A stretch of 32,022 nucleotides of DNA from a bacterium (GCA_030535355.1 JAUNIO010000039.1:1-32022); one strand, 5' to 3'; counted from the first letter of the stretch, positions 8,794-18,128 are shown. Program-made: numbers and translations. The notes: a model not told the origin generated them from the letters alone.

Positions 8794-8983
8794 CGTTTTG
8801 GCTAAATTCCCCCTCGTTTTAGCACTTCTGGCTCAGGAAAGCCTGCCGCCGCTCGCTCTTTACGGTAAAGTTAAGTCCCGGTTAGGCGACGTGGGCGAAT
8901 TTGTGGAGATATTAGACTGCTTATTTGCTTTGGGTAAAGTGGAATTGGACGAAGAAAGCGGAGCGCTGCGCTATGTTGCTTGA
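8756..8983 (+). CDS. ABC-3C system middle component (small winged-helix-like protein)
   Basis: The 75-residue protein looks like a small winged-helix domain: an N-terminal helix (FPLVLALLAQ), LALYGKVKSRLGDVGEFVEILDCLFALGKV as the recognition-helix region, and a terminal beta wing (VELDEESGALRY). This size and form, set between an effector gene and a DUF2326-type ATPase gene, match the middle component of ABC-3C systems, thought to bridge the two. GAGGT lies 5 nt before the ATG. The gene overlaps the effector by 38 nt and the ATPase by 11 nt, so the three are translationally coupled. Confidence 0.8.
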   Translation: MILPSKVTSYRNSVLAKFPLVLALLAQESLPPLALYGKVKSRLGDVGEFVEILDCLFALGKVELDEESGALRYVA

Positions 8984-10637
8984 GATTATGTGCGATGAGT
9001 TTTTGGACCATGGACATCCGCGGGGGAGAATCTTCCTGCATCCCGGGCTGAATACGGTGCTGGGCAGCGAATCCGGTTCGAACTCTATCGGCAAATCCAC
9101 CTTTCTCATGATCGTCGATTTTGTTTTCGGCGGCGATGATTATGTGAAAAAACTGCATGATGTCCAAGAGGAAATTGGTCCCCATACAATATGTTTTGCC
9201 TTCCGCTTTGACAGCGGCGTCCACTATTTCTCGCGCTCTAATGCGGAGCCGAAAACGGTGCGGCGCTGCGATGAGCATTATCGTCCCCTAACCGGCGGCA
9301 GCCTCTCAATCGATGAATATCGGGGATTCTTGCAGACGCATTACGGAATGAATCTGCCCGGGCTGACCTTTCGCGAAGCCGTAGGCCGTTCTATGCGCGT
9401 TTATAAGCGGGACACCCTTGACGAAGAGCATCCTGTACACAACGCGTCCAAGGAAAAAGACGAAGACGCCGTCAACAGCCTGTTGAAACTTTTTAATTTA
9501 TATGCCGGTCTTGAGGAGTACGCTGAACGCGCCAAGGAAGCGAGCCGGCAAAAAAACGTCTTTACTCAGGCGCGGAGCTTAGAGTTTATTCCGGCGGTAA
9601 CTAAAAAAACAGAGTATGACAACAACGAGACCCGCATATCCGAACTTACGGCGCAATGCGGGGAATTAAGCCGTAAAGCTTCCGCTAATCTCTTAGATTT
9701 AGAGTCTTTTCAGGCCGAGCGGTTAGCCTCTCTGAAAGGCGATCTTTCGCTTCTGAACCGCCAGCGCACGCGGCTGCTTGCGCAGCGGCAGGCGATGGAA
9801 ACCGACCGCAATTGGGGTAAATCTCCGGGTCAATCTCCGGATGAAGCGCAGTTTAAAAGACTGCTGGAATTTTTTCCCGAGGTCAATCTGCGGCATATAA
9901 AAGCCATTGAAAACTTTCACCGCCAACTGGCCGAGATACTGCAGCATGAATTTTCCGAGGCCGAGGAGACTATTCGGGCGGCTCTGGCGCTCACCGATGA
10001 AAAAATTGCCCGGCTGGAAGCGGAAATAAGCCGAATACCATGTCAAAAAAGTCTTTCTAAAGCGGTGCTGGATCGCTATGCCGTCCTGGACAGAGAAATA
10101 CATGAGCTTAGCCAAGCCAATCAGAATTACCTTAAATTTCAGGAATTGGATAAAACCGCTAAAAAGTGCCGCGAGGAATTGAACAAGCAGAGAAGCGGGC
10201 GGCTCAGCAATTTGCAGAAGAAGCTGAACGGGGAAATGGCCCGAATTAACGAGCTAATTTCCGAGGGGCGCAAGACGGCTCCGCATATCGAGCTGAAGGA
10301 CAAAACTTATGTGTTTGACACGCCTAAAGACAGCGGCACGGGCACGCAGTATAAAGGCTTGGTCGTCTTTGATTTGGCTCTGCTGAATTTGACCTGCCTG
10401 CCGGTGATCGCTCACGATTCCGTCGTCCTCAAAAATATCGAGGACAGCGCTGTTGAGAAAATCCTGGAATTGTACGCCGCCTCTCCCAAACAGGTGTTTA
10501 TCGCCTTAGATAAGCGCAGTTCCTATACGCCTGCGGCCAAAATGATTTTGCGGGATACCAAAGTGCTGCAGTTAGGCGAGGAAGCAGGGGCTTTGTTTGG
10601 GCGCGCCTGGAATACCGTTGATAATAAGAATTCTTAG
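8973..10637 (+). CDS. ABC-3C system ATPase, DUF2326 / RecF-RecN-like
   Basis: The 554-residue ABC-type ATPase has a Walker A motif GSNSIGKS at residues 35-42 right after the first strands, as in RecF/SMC-like proteins. A long coiled coil runs from about 190 to 450. A C-terminal ATPase half contains the VVFDLALL strand and the LPVIAHDSVVL segment, characteristic of DUF2326 proteins. Such ATPases are thought to sense nucleic acids or nucleoprotein and gate an effector. I chose the ATG at 8973, with GGAG 9 nt upstream; an in-frame TTG at 8925 would add 16 residues inside the middle gene with no family support. It ends 17 nt from the convergent glgX gene, and no strong terminator is seen between them. 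Confidence 0.85.
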   Translation: MLLEIMCDEFLDHGHPRGRIFLHPGLNTVLGSESGSNSIGKSTFLMIVDFVFGGDDYVKKLHDVQEEIGPHTICFAFRFDSGVHYFSRSNAEPKTVRRCDEHYRPLTGGSLSIDEYRGFLQTHYGMNLPGLTFREAVGRSMRVYKRDTLDEEHPVHNASKEKDEDAVNSLLKLFNLYAGLEEYAERAKEASRQKNVFTQARSLEFIPAVTKKTEYDNNETRISELTAQCGELSRKASANLLDLESFQAERLASLKGDLSLLNRQRTRLLAQRQAMETDRNWGKSPGQSPDEAQFKRLLEFFPEVNLRHIKAIENFHRQLAEILQHEFSEAEETIRAALALTDEKIARLEAEISRIPCQKSLSKAVLDRYAVLDREIHELSQANQNYLKFQELDKTAKKCREELNKQRSGRLSNLQKKLNGEMARINELISEGRKTAPHIELKDKTYVFDTPKDSGTGTQYKGLVVFDLALLNLTCLPVIAHDSVVLKNIEDSAVEKILELYAASPKQVFIALDKRSSYTPAAKMILRDTKVLQLGEEAGALFGRAWNTVDNKNS

Positions 10638-10654
10638 CGCGGAATATCACACCG

Positions 10655-12829
10655 TTATCTGCGCCGTTCAGCTTCCAGCATAACCACCGCATTGAACGGA
10701 GCCAGAGCGAGTGTTTTTCCCGCCGTCTCGTCGCGCCGTTCGGGCTTTTCCGTATCCAGAATGATCCGCCACTCCGCCCAGCTCTTGGGCTTGGGCAGCA
10801 CAAAGGACTGAGGCCTTCTGTTATTGCTGAAGATGAGCAAAAAGGAATTGTCGCGCTGGGGCAGGCCGCGTTCATCCAGCGACCCCTCCAAATAATCTCC
10901 GGCGATGTACATGCCTAGGCAGAGACATCTGCCGTTCCAGTCGTCGTTTTCCATCTCCAGGCCGTTTTCGTTGTACCAGATCACGTCCTTGACCCCAGTA
11001 AACTGCTCTTCGCCTTTGAAAAATGTGGTGCGCCTGAAGGCGGGGTGTTCCCGGCGCAAAGCGATGACGCGGCGCACGAATTCCCAAAGCTGTTCCTGTT
11101 CGTCTGTCCAGTCCCAATGCAGATAGGAAATAGCGCTGTCTTGGCAGTAAGCGTTGTTGTTGCCCTGCTGAGAGCGGCCGAATTCGTCTCCGGCGGTGAG
11201 CATGGGCACGCCTTGGGATAACAGCAAGGTCAGGAGCATGTTGCGCTGCTGGCGCAGACGCAGAGCACGCACTTTGGGGCTGGCGCTGGGGCCTTCTTCT
11301 CCGCAGTTCCAATTCAGGTTGTTATCGTTGCCGTCGCGGTTGTTTTCCCCGTTGTCCCAGTTCTGCTTGCGCTCGTAAGTGACCAGATCGGCTAAGGTAA
11401 AACCATCGTGGGCGGTGACGAAATTAATGCTGGCTAAAGGCGAGCGCCTGTAAAAAGAGTCGCTGGAGCCGCTTATTTTGCTGGCGAGTCTGCCCAGCAG
11501 GCCGCTGTCGCCTCTCCAATAGCAACGTATGGTGTCGCGCCAGCTGTCATTCCATTCGCTCCAGCCCTGAGGAAAATTGCCCAGCTGATAGCCGCCGTAA
11601 CCGCAGTCCCAAGGCTCGGCTATAAGTTTGACAGTGTTGAGCACAGGGTCCTGGGCTATGGCGTCTAAAAGGCTGCAATGACTGTCGAAATGGTGATCGA
11701 ATCCGGTGCGGGCGATGGTAGTGGCCAAATCGAAGCGGAAACCGTCGGCGTGCATGTATTCCACCCAGTAGCGCAGACTGTCGGTGACCAGCTGCATGAC
11801 TTTGGGCTGACGGGTGTCCAGGCTGTTGCCGCAGCCCGTGGTGTTGATGTAGCTGCCCGGATCATTGCCTTCCACTCTGTAGTAGGTGTAATTGTCCAGC
11901 CCTCTAAAAGAGATGGTGGGGCCGAATTCTCCCTGTTCGGCGGTATGGTTGTAAACGACGTCGAGGATGACTTCTATACCCGCGCTGTGCAGAGAACGCA
12001 CCATCTCCTGAAATTCGCGCACGGGGTTGCTGCTGTATGCGAAACGGGGATCGGGAGTGAAAAAGCCAATAGTGTTGTATCCCCAATAATTGCTTAATCC
12101 CATTTGGGTAAGGCGCGGCTCGCTCATGCTCAGCTGTACGGGCAGCAGCTCAACGGCGGTGACTCCCAGCTTTTTCAGATAAGCTACAGAAGCCGCATGG
12201 CCCAGGCCGGCGTAAGTCCCGCGCAGGGCTGGGGGCACGTCTAAAAGCTCCTGAGTGAATCCTTTAACGTGCAGCTCGTAGATTATGGAGTTCTGCAGCG
12301 GTGTCTGAGGGCGGTCCTTTTTATCCCAGGGAAAGTTGGGATCGATGACTACCGACTTCGGCATATAATTAGCGCTGTTGCGGTCGTCGCGCACCGGGCC
12401 TTGAGGCGCAACCGCTCTATATTCGCCGCTGCCGCCTGGTATAGCCCCCTGAAAGCGGGGAGCGGGGTTGGCCAGGCGGTAGCCGTTAAAGGATTCGTGC
12501 CAGCGGCAGGGGCCAGTCACCATTTTGGCATAGGGGTCAAGCAGCAGTTTGCTGGGATTGAAATGGTGGCCCTCTTCTGGTTCGTAAGGGCCGTGGGCGC
12601 GGAAGCCGTAGCGCAGACCGGGGCGGGCCTCCGATAAAAAACAATGCCAGACCCCATTATCGTTCCAGCGCAGATTGATGCGGCTAACTTCCCGTTCCTT
12701 TTCGTCGAAAAGGCACAGCTGAACTAAAGTTGCATACTCGGAATAGACGGCAAAATTGACGCCATCGCCAGTCCAGGTGGCACCGAGGGGGTAGGGTTTG
12801 CCGGGTAATATGGCCGTAGGGATCAGCAT
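10655..12829 (-). CDS. glgX: Glycogen debranching enzyme GlgX (GH13)
   Basis: The 724-residue protein hydrolyses alpha-1,6 branches of glycogen after phosphorylase action. It has the N-terminal CBM48-like domain (PLGATW..DGVNFAVYS, residues 15-120) and the four GH13 regions: DVVYNHT near 290-296, GFRFDLA with nucleophile D367, AEPWD with acid/base E405, and VTAHDG with D475. The debranching signature NYWGYNT is near 247-253 and GDEFGRSQQGNNNAYCQD near 570. The length fits GlgX/TreX. The ATG at 12829 has only a weak SD. It lies 131 bp downstream of the third dynamin gene on the same strand and may be co-transcribed; there are no other glycogen genes in the window. Confidence 0.95.
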   Translation of the reverse strand: MLIPTAILPGKPYPLGATWTGDGVNFAVYSEYATLVQLCLFDEKEREVSRINLRWNDNGVWHCFLSEARPGLRYGFRAHGPYEPEEGHHFNPSKLLLDPYAKMVTGPCRWHESFNGYRLANPAPRFQGAIPGGSGEYRAVAPQGPVRDDRNSANYMPKSVVIDPNFPWDKKDRPQTPLQNSIIYELHVKGFTQELLDVPPALRGTYAGLGHAASVAYLKKLGVTAVELLPVQLSMSEPRLTQMGLSNYWGYNTIGFFTPDPRFAYSSNPVREFQEMVRSLHSAGIEVILDVVYNHTAEQGEFGPTISFRGLDNYTYYRVEGNDPGSYINTTGCGNSLDTRQPKVMQLVTDSLRYWVEYMHADGFRFDLATTIARTGFDHHFDSHCSLLDAIAQDPVLNTVKLIAEPWDCGYGGYQLGNFPQGWSEWNDSWRDTIRCYWRGDSGLLGRLASKISGSSDSFYRRSPLASINFVTAHDGFTLADLVTYERKQNWDNGENNRDGNDNNLNWNCGEEGPSASPKVRALRLRQQRNMLLTLLLSQGVPMLTAGDEFGRSQQGNNNAYCQDSAISYLHWDWTDEQEQLWEFVRRVIALRREHPAFRRTTFFKGEEQFTGVKDVIWYNENGLEMENDDWNGRCLCLGMYIAGDYLEGSLDERGLPQRDNSFLLIFSNNRRPQSFVLPKPKSWAEWRIILDTEKPERRDETAGKTLALAPFNAVVMLEAERRR

Positions 12830-12960
12830 ATTCTTAACTTTCTAAGGAAATTAAAGAGTTAATTCTGTTTGCTAACCGCCGCCGTGTTCCCTTCTGAAAA
12901 TGTCAGAGTACATAGGCTGGAACGCATCTCGCAGAGTGTTCCGCTCCTTTAATTGCGCCT

Positions 12961-14787
12961 TTAATTGGGGGCCGATATTCCAAGCTCCATCCTGAGCACT
13001 TCGTATTCATTGTATAGATCGCGCAGATTGTCCAGATCGAGGATGCGTTTCTGAGCGTCATTTTTGCTTTTTTGAGCTTGTTCCTTAAATGGAAGCTGCG
13101 CTTCATCTATGATCTGGCTGAGCACTTTTTCGGCTTCAAGGCGGATCTTTTCACCAAGGCCTTCCGCCAAATATTGGCAGCGCTGCTGAAGTTCTTGTCT
13201 AGCCTGCAGCTGAGCTTGGGCGACGCGTCTGTTATGCTCGTTTTCGGCTCTGACGCGGGCTTCCTCTCTGCTGCTGCCGCCGCCAAACAGAGATTTGAAT
13301 AGGCAAACTCCGAACACAAGAGGCGCAGCTATGGTGGAAAGGCCTCCGAGCACGGGGGCTAAGACGGTTCCGGACAGGGCAGCACCTATGGAGGATTTGG
13401 CCAGGCCCGCAGCTATCGTTTCGGCGATGGGGGCCAGGATGGCTCCCTGAACTATGCCGCTGCCTAAGCTGGAAGACTCGTCTAGGCCGTATTTGCCCAT
13501 ATCTTCTTTTGATAGCGCGGGTTTTTGGCCGAGCATTTGCTGAAGTTTAGCAATAGCTGCCAAGGTGCTATTTAGATCATCGCGATCGGCAGGGGAATCT
13601 GAACTGCTGCCGCCAGCGCTGCCGAGAGGAGAAACTTTCATATCAGCGTGCAGAGAAACTTGAATTTTCTCTATTTTTGCGGCCATGTTGTCGGTGGTTA
13701 TGCGCAGGCTGTCCACAAAATCGTGGAATATTATCTGCATTTGCCCTTGTACGTCCTGGCAAAAATCCTGCTGTTTCTCGCTGACGATTCGGTTGATAGC
13801 TTCCTGGCTCTCCTCGCGGTGCGCCCAGACCAGATCGGGAAGTTCCTTGCCCAGACGGCTGGCGCGGCGCTCGATATAAGCGGCGATGTTTTCTCGGACC
13901 TCTTTTCTTTGGGCATGCAGACGCTCTAGGAATTCGTTGAGAACCTGCACGCTGCTGCTGTTCTCGGCCTTCTCCAGCGTTTTGATGATCTTGTCGAGAT
14001 GCCGTTCTATCTCCAAAACCGTGCGCTGCAGATTTTGCAGGGTGGGCATACGCTTGAGTTCGGATAAGACGATATTTTCCAGCTCTTTTATGTTGCTCAA
14101 CTTAATCATAGCATTTTTAGCTTCTAAACGGCCCTTTCTGGCCCGTTTGGCGTTGACGGCCACGATTACATAGTCTTTATCCTGCAGGCCGACAGCCCGG
14201 CAGTTGTCGCCTATTTTGCGCTTTACTTCGCTAAGGTCCTGGGCATCTGTGAGCTGTTCGTCCGTGAGCTGATCGTACCCCTTGCTGGGGTCGCTGAGCT
14301 TGCCTTCTTTATCGTTGAGGACGATGATAATTTTTTTGCCCCGGTCGGCGATATTTTTTAAGCGCCGGTAGTTGTCTTGATATTCGTGTGAGCCTTCGGC
14401 GGAAATTACGAACAGCACGACGTCCGCTTGTTCCAGATGTTCTTCCGTGACCTTTTCGTGCTCGATGGGAGCATCGACTCCCGGCGTGTCCACGATGCGG
14501 TAGCCGTTCCATTCGTAGCAGTAGATCTTATCGGTGGTGGGGATATCGTCGACTTTAGCGCGATCGCTGCCCAAAAGTTCGTTTAAAATGCTGCTTTTGC
14601 CGGCGTTGTATATACCGTAGAGCATTATTTCCGGCTTGGCATCGCTGACCTTTTCGTATAGCGCGTCTATGCCCTGCAGTTCGTTTTTTATCGTTTGGGT
14701 TTGTTGGTAGGGCTGAAGTATAGCGGCCAATTTGCTGCGTATGTCCTGCAAATCGGCTTGGTAATTTTTTAGAGCTGAATTATCCAT
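12961..14787 (-). CDS. Dynamin-like GTPase (third of trio) with hydrophobic segment
   Basis: The 608-residue dynamin-family protein has G1 GIYNAGKSS (residues 58-66), G3 DTPG (100-103) and a degenerate G4 at NDKE (158-161). Helical regions follow. A glycine/alanine-rich hydrophobic stretch at about 443-501 could insert in or dip into a membrane, as paddles of bacterial dynamins do. The last 100 residues are coiled coil. The ATG at 14787 is preceded by AAGGAAA. It is the third gene of a leftward run of three GTPases, 114 bp after the second, a gap that holds a strong inverted repeat. The size and hydrophobic patch recall LeoA of enterotoxigenic E. coli. Bacterial dynamins act in membrane remodelling, vesicle release and, in some cases, phage tolerance; which applies here is unknown. 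Confidence 0.82.
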   Translation of the reverse strand: MDNSALKNYQADLQDIRSKLAAILQPYQQTQTIKNELQGIDALYEKVSDAKPEIMLYGIYNAGKSSILNELLGSDRAKVDDIPTTDKIYCYEWNGYRIVDTPGVDAPIEHEKVTEEHLEQADVVLFVISAEGSHEYQDNYRRLKNIADRGKKIIIVLNDKEGKLSDPSKGYDQLTDEQLTDAQDLSEVKRKIGDNCRAVGLQDKDYVIVAVNAKRARKGRLEAKNAMIKLSNIKELENIVLSELKRMPTLQNLQRTVLEIERHLDKIIKTLEKAENSSSVQVLNEFLERLHAQRKEVRENIAAYIERRASRLGKELPDLVWAHREESQEAINRIVSEKQQDFCQDVQGQMQIIFHDFVDSLRITTDNMAAKIEKIQVSLHADMKVSPLGSAGGSSSDSPADRDDLNSTLAAIAKLQQMLGQKPALSKEDMGKYGLDESSSLGSGIVQGAILAPIAETIAAGLAKSSIGAALSGTVLAPVLGGLSTIAAPLVFGVCLFKSLFGGGSSREEARVRAENEHNRRVAQAQLQARQELQQRCQYLAEGLGEKIRLEAEKVLSQIIDEAQLPFKEQAQKSKNDAQKRILDLDNLRDLYNEYEVLRMELGISAPN

Positions 14788-14826
14788 CTACGTGTTTCCT
14801 TTTTATACACGGCAAGTAATAAGAAC

Positions 14827-14869
14827 TATCTCTCTGCAAAAATCATAAGGTGACTTTTGCAGAGAGATA
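14827..14869 (-). other. Perfect 15-bp inverted repeat in the dynamin operon
   Basis: Arms 14827-14841 and 14855-14869 are exact reverse complements around a 13-nt loop. In the leftward transcript this stem-loop lies between GTPase genes two and three. No U-run follows, so it could be an RNA processing or stability element, or an operator, rather than a terminator. Confidence 0.75.
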
Positions 14870-14901
14870 ATCATCCAATCTGCGGCATTATAATCCGCTC
14901 T

Positions 14902-16713
14902 TTACACTTCACCAGCTGTTTCCGCGAATTTTAAACCTGCAAGCTCTTTTTGCAGCTGTTTTAAGGCTTTGCTCATGGTTAAAATGTAATTTTCCTGCGG
15001 TTTAAAGTAGGATTCGCGCAGTTCCTGCATGGCTTGCTGTACGATAGAGTGAGCCTGCTGTTCTATCTGGGGCAGCAGTTCATCGATCATTTCCTCGACA
15101 TTAGTGCCCAGATCGATGACTTCTTTTCGCATGCGCGTACTGCTGTAGCGTTCGTGGTATGTAAAACCCAACCAACTGCCGACGTGCTCTAACAGATTTC
15201 TGGGATCGCGTTCCCGCAGTCCGGTAAATGAGTAGGCGACACTTATGGTTTTAGTTTTGTGCTGAAGCCCTGCGGTTTTCAGCTCCAGTTGGAAAGAATT
15301 TAGCTCTTGAGCTTTGAAGTCGACGATAATCCTGCTTATGGCGTCGCTAATCTTCGTCTGCATGACCCGATAGAGAATCTGGGAGATGCGGCGTGTCACT
15401 TCGGCACCGTCCAGCGCCGAATTATCATCCTTAACGGATTTGGCCCACGAACGCGCTTCCTGGAGAAATTCGCGCCGCACGGCGCTCTTTATATCCAATA
15501 CCAGCAGCGTGGTTTCGTTATCCATAGCCTTTTGCGTGTCGGCTATGGCGGCGCTCACGCTGTTGAGGCTCTTTTGCAGAAAAGTTATGCCGGTGTCTCC
15601 GTCTCTGACTTCCCGTCCCAGAATTTCATCTACGAAGGCGTTGAAGGCGCGGCGCGGGCGTTTTTCCTTTAACCTGGCGGCATCGCCGGCGGCTTTGTCG
15701 CTGAGGATTTGCATGAGCTTATCCAGCTGGCTGGCTCGATAGAGCTGCTCATCGCCCTTTTCTATGCCTTGTTTGGCCAGCAGGGTGGAGACGCTGAGGG
15801 CCTGGCAATGCTCTTCTTTTATAGGATAGGCGGCCAGAGCGCGCTGGCGCATATCGTCTTCCTGTTTTTGGCGGTCGGCGGGATTCTTCGGAACGCGTTT
15901 TCGGATTAAATTGCCTGCTTCATCGACGTCCTCTTCTACGGTGTCCGAGCGCGTGATAACGATGACGGCCTCCTGGCCTTCTCGCGATAGTCTTTCCATG
16001 TAGCGCATATCTTCCTGAAGCCCGGGCTGGCCGGAATTGATCAGGAATATGCACATATCTGCGTAGGGGATGTATTCGTCCACCATCTCATCCATGGAGC
16101 GTTTATCGCCGTCTTTTCCCAAAGCTCCCGTTCCCGGGGAATCCACCCAGCACAGGCCGGATAGGGTAAAGGACTGAATGGATCCCGTCGTGTCCGTCAC
16201 GCCTTCGGCGAACCACTTCTCTCCCGCTTCATCGCGCACAATACCGCCGCTTTCACGCCCGTTCTCTTCCGTCTGAAAATCGGGCAAGGGTATGTGCTTA
16301 TAGGCGTTGTCGAAAGCGGCCCGGCGAAACTCCCGCCCGCCGAAGAAATTGCCCAGGGTGCTTTTGCCGGATTTGACCGCGCCGAAGATCATGACCACGA
16401 GATATTTCTCGTACTTGTGCATGAACTGTCTGCCCTTGCGATCGGCCTCCACTTTATTCAGCCAGCTTTGCAGGGCTGTATTCTTGGCGGAAAGGCTGGC
16501 TTGTAAAGCTATATCTACGCCGTTGGCTTCTGCCTTGGGGGCGGTAAACTGTTCGGCTAAAGCGGTGCCCTGCTTTTCGAAAGCGGACAGCAGGGCTGCC
16601 AGCTTTTCACTTCTGGTGTCCAAATCTCGGGAAAAATTGGCCAGATTGGCCTGTATTTGGTCGATGCTGCGCAAAAACGCGGAGACACCCTGCGCCATGT
16701 ATGCTGCTGACAT
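14902..16713 (-). CDS. Dynamin-like GTPase (second of trio)
   Basis: The 603-residue protein has an N-terminal coiled-coil region of about 95 residues, then a GTPase domain: G1 GAVKSGKST (residues 111-119), G3 DSPG (191-194) and G4 TRSD (254-257). Long helical stalk-like segments reach the C-terminus. No clear hydrophobic transmembrane stretch is seen, unlike its downstream neighbour. The ATG at 16713 has AGAGGT 5 nt upstream and starts 14 bp after the stop of the first GTPase gene, so the two are certainly in one operon. It is divergent from both neighbours outside the G motifs. Paired or triple dynamins often form hetero-oligomers; that is inference here. Confidence 0.82.
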   Translation of the reverse strand: MSAAYMAQGVSAFLRSIDQIQANLANFSRDLDTRSEKLAALLSAFEKQGTALAEQFTAPKAEANGVDIALQASLSAKNTALQSWLNKVEADRKGRQFMHKYEKYLVVMIFGAVKSGKSTLGNFFGGREFRRAAFDNAYKHIPLPDFQTEENGRESGGIVRDEAGEKWFAEGVTDTTGSIQSFTLSGLCWVDSPGTGALGKDGDKRSMDEMVDEYIPYADMCIFLINSGQPGLQEDMRYMERLSREGQEAVIVITRSDTVEEDVDEAGNLIRKRVPKNPADRQKQEDDMRQRALAAYPIKEEHCQALSVSTLLAKQGIEKGDEQLYRASQLDKLMQILSDKAAGDAARLKEKRPRRAFNAFVDEILGREVRDGDTGITFLQKSLNSVSAAIADTQKAMDNETTLLVLDIKSAVRREFLQEARSWAKSVKDDNSALDGAEVTRRISQILYRVMQTKISDAISRIIVDFKAQELNSFQLELKTAGLQHKTKTISVAYSFTGLRERDPRNLLEHVGSWLGFTYHERYSSTRMRKEVIDLGTNVEEMIDELLPQIEQQAHSIVQQAMQELRESYFKPQENYILTMSKALKQLQKELAGLKFAETAGEV

Positions 16714-16727
16714 AAATTACCTCTGCT

Positions 16728-18128
16728 CTATTTAATTGGTTTATTTACGTCATAGCCTTTGATAGCCGCAATAACACTGTCAATTTGCTGGACCTTGGTC
16801 CGGAGAGCGGATTTTTCCGCTTCGGCTTTTTGCGAGGCGTCATCTGCGATAGCGCGCTGCAGGGCGGCGGCTGATTCCAGACTTGAATTGCTGGGCCGAC
16901 TGTTTTTTGCTATTTGTTCGCTGATATTGTTATGCAGCTGCTGAAGTTCTTTTACATGCGGAAGCTCGCCGGCTCCTATGGAGTCAAACTCTTTAAGGCC
17001 GTCGCTTAAGCAGGTCTCGGCAGCGCGTATGTGGGACCACATCTCATCTAGATAACACTTTTGTTTTTCTTGGTATCTTTCCAGCTGTCGTCTTGCTTGT
17101 TCGCATTCTCCATCCAGTCTTTTGTATTTTTCCCAATAGCTCTTTGATTTCAATTGACGAAATATGCTATCGCTATAATCATATTCTTCACTTTTTTCCA
17201 ACGCTCGGTCTCTGGCTTCTTTCTTTGCCTCAACTTTGTCTTGCCATCTGTCAATTTCATAATCTTGCTCACTAGCTTTACTGGCAGCTCTTTCTATTGA
17301 AGGTATCAGATCTTTTATGCTGCTGAAACCGCCGGCCCGTTCCCGAACCCTGACAACCCAGTCATTCCATTTCTCTTCCTCTTTGGCGATTTGAGATGCT
17401 TCGGATTCGCGTTCTGCCTGAACCGCTTTCAGCGTCTCCTCTTTGGCCTTGGCAAAGCGCTGCTGAGCCAAATCGCTTTGCTCTTTTCTGTAGGTGCCGA
17501 GGTGGCTATTAATGAACCCTTTGAGCTCCTGAACGCCGCTCAGCTCCATCAGTTTGCTGTTTTGCTTTTCCACGCCTTTGCTGTAGCGCGTATTCGAGAC
17601 GCAGAAAACGGGGAACCCCTCGCGCCCGCAAGCCTTTTTAATGTTTTCCAGACTGGCTTTCTCGATCTTTTGCATCTGGGCCTGATCTGCTTCTTCAGCG
17701 CTGTATTCGTCAATGCTGGTCAGCACTAGTATAAAATGCTTCCAGAAATAATCGGGAGAAGCGGATTCTTTTTCCATGCGCTGAATATTGCGAATTTCTT
17801 CACCTTCTACGGCCCCGGTTTTAACGCTGTGCACGAATACGATCAGATTGGCCCGCTTATAAGCCTTAAAAGCCGCAGTATCGTCGCTTTGGTCCGCATC
17901 GAGTCCCGGGGTGTCGATGAGAATAACATCCCTGTCAAAGGCGGCCTCCTGCTGCTCCCGAGTGGTGCGTATGTCCTCTACGGCGAAAACGGGCTTGCCC
18001 AGCAAGGAGTTAAATAAACTGCTCTTGCCGTGATTCATTCGCCCCGCATTGATGATGTGAAGTTTTTTACTGTCCTGTAAAATGGCTTGCCGCTGTTTCT
18101 CGAGCAAACCAACCCAATCTTTATTCAA
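16728..18128 (-). CDS. Dynamin-like/YfjP-type GTPase (first of trio)
   Basis: The 466-residue GTPase has the domain at the very N-terminus: G1 GRMNHGKSS (residues 29-37), G3 DTPG (72-75) and G4 TSID (137-140). From about 215 onward it is almost wholly charged coiled coil (AKAKEETLKAVQAERESEAS, EEEKWNDWV, and so on). It is shorter than the other two GTPases and lacks a hydrophobic paddle. The start is TTG at 18128, with GGAG about 10 nt upstream; there is no better ATG. As first gene, its promoter must lie in the long upstream space ending at 18717. The asparagine/histidine in the P-loop and short size recall the smaller GTPases of LeoABC-like sets. Confidence 0.8.
   Translation of the reverse strand: MNKDWVGLLEKQRQAILQDSKKLHIINAGRMNHGKSSLFNSLLGKPVFAVEDIRTTREQQEAAFDRDVILIDTPGLDADQSDDTAAFKAYKRANLIVFVHSVKTGAVEGEEIRNIQRMEKESASPDYFWKHFILVLTSIDEYSAEEADQAQMQKIEKASLENIKKACGREGFPVFCVSNTRYSKGVEKQNSKLMELSGVQELKGFINSHLGTYRKEQSDLAQQRFAKAKEETLKAVQAERESEASQIAKEEEKWNDWVVRVRERAGGFSSIKDLIPSIERAASKASEQDYEIDRWQDKVEAKKEARDRALEKSEEYDYSDSIFRQLKSKSYWEKYKRLDGECEQARRQLERYQEKQKCYLDEMWSHIRAAETCLSDGLKEFDSIGAGELPHVKELQQLHNNISEQIAKNSRPSNSSLESAAALQRAIADDASQKAEAEKSALRTKVQQIDSVIAAIKGYDVNKPIK

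Noticed and set aside
10872-11312. 146-codon reverse frame within glgX
   Set aside because: Arg/Pro-rich out-of-frame shadow of the GlgX coding sequence.
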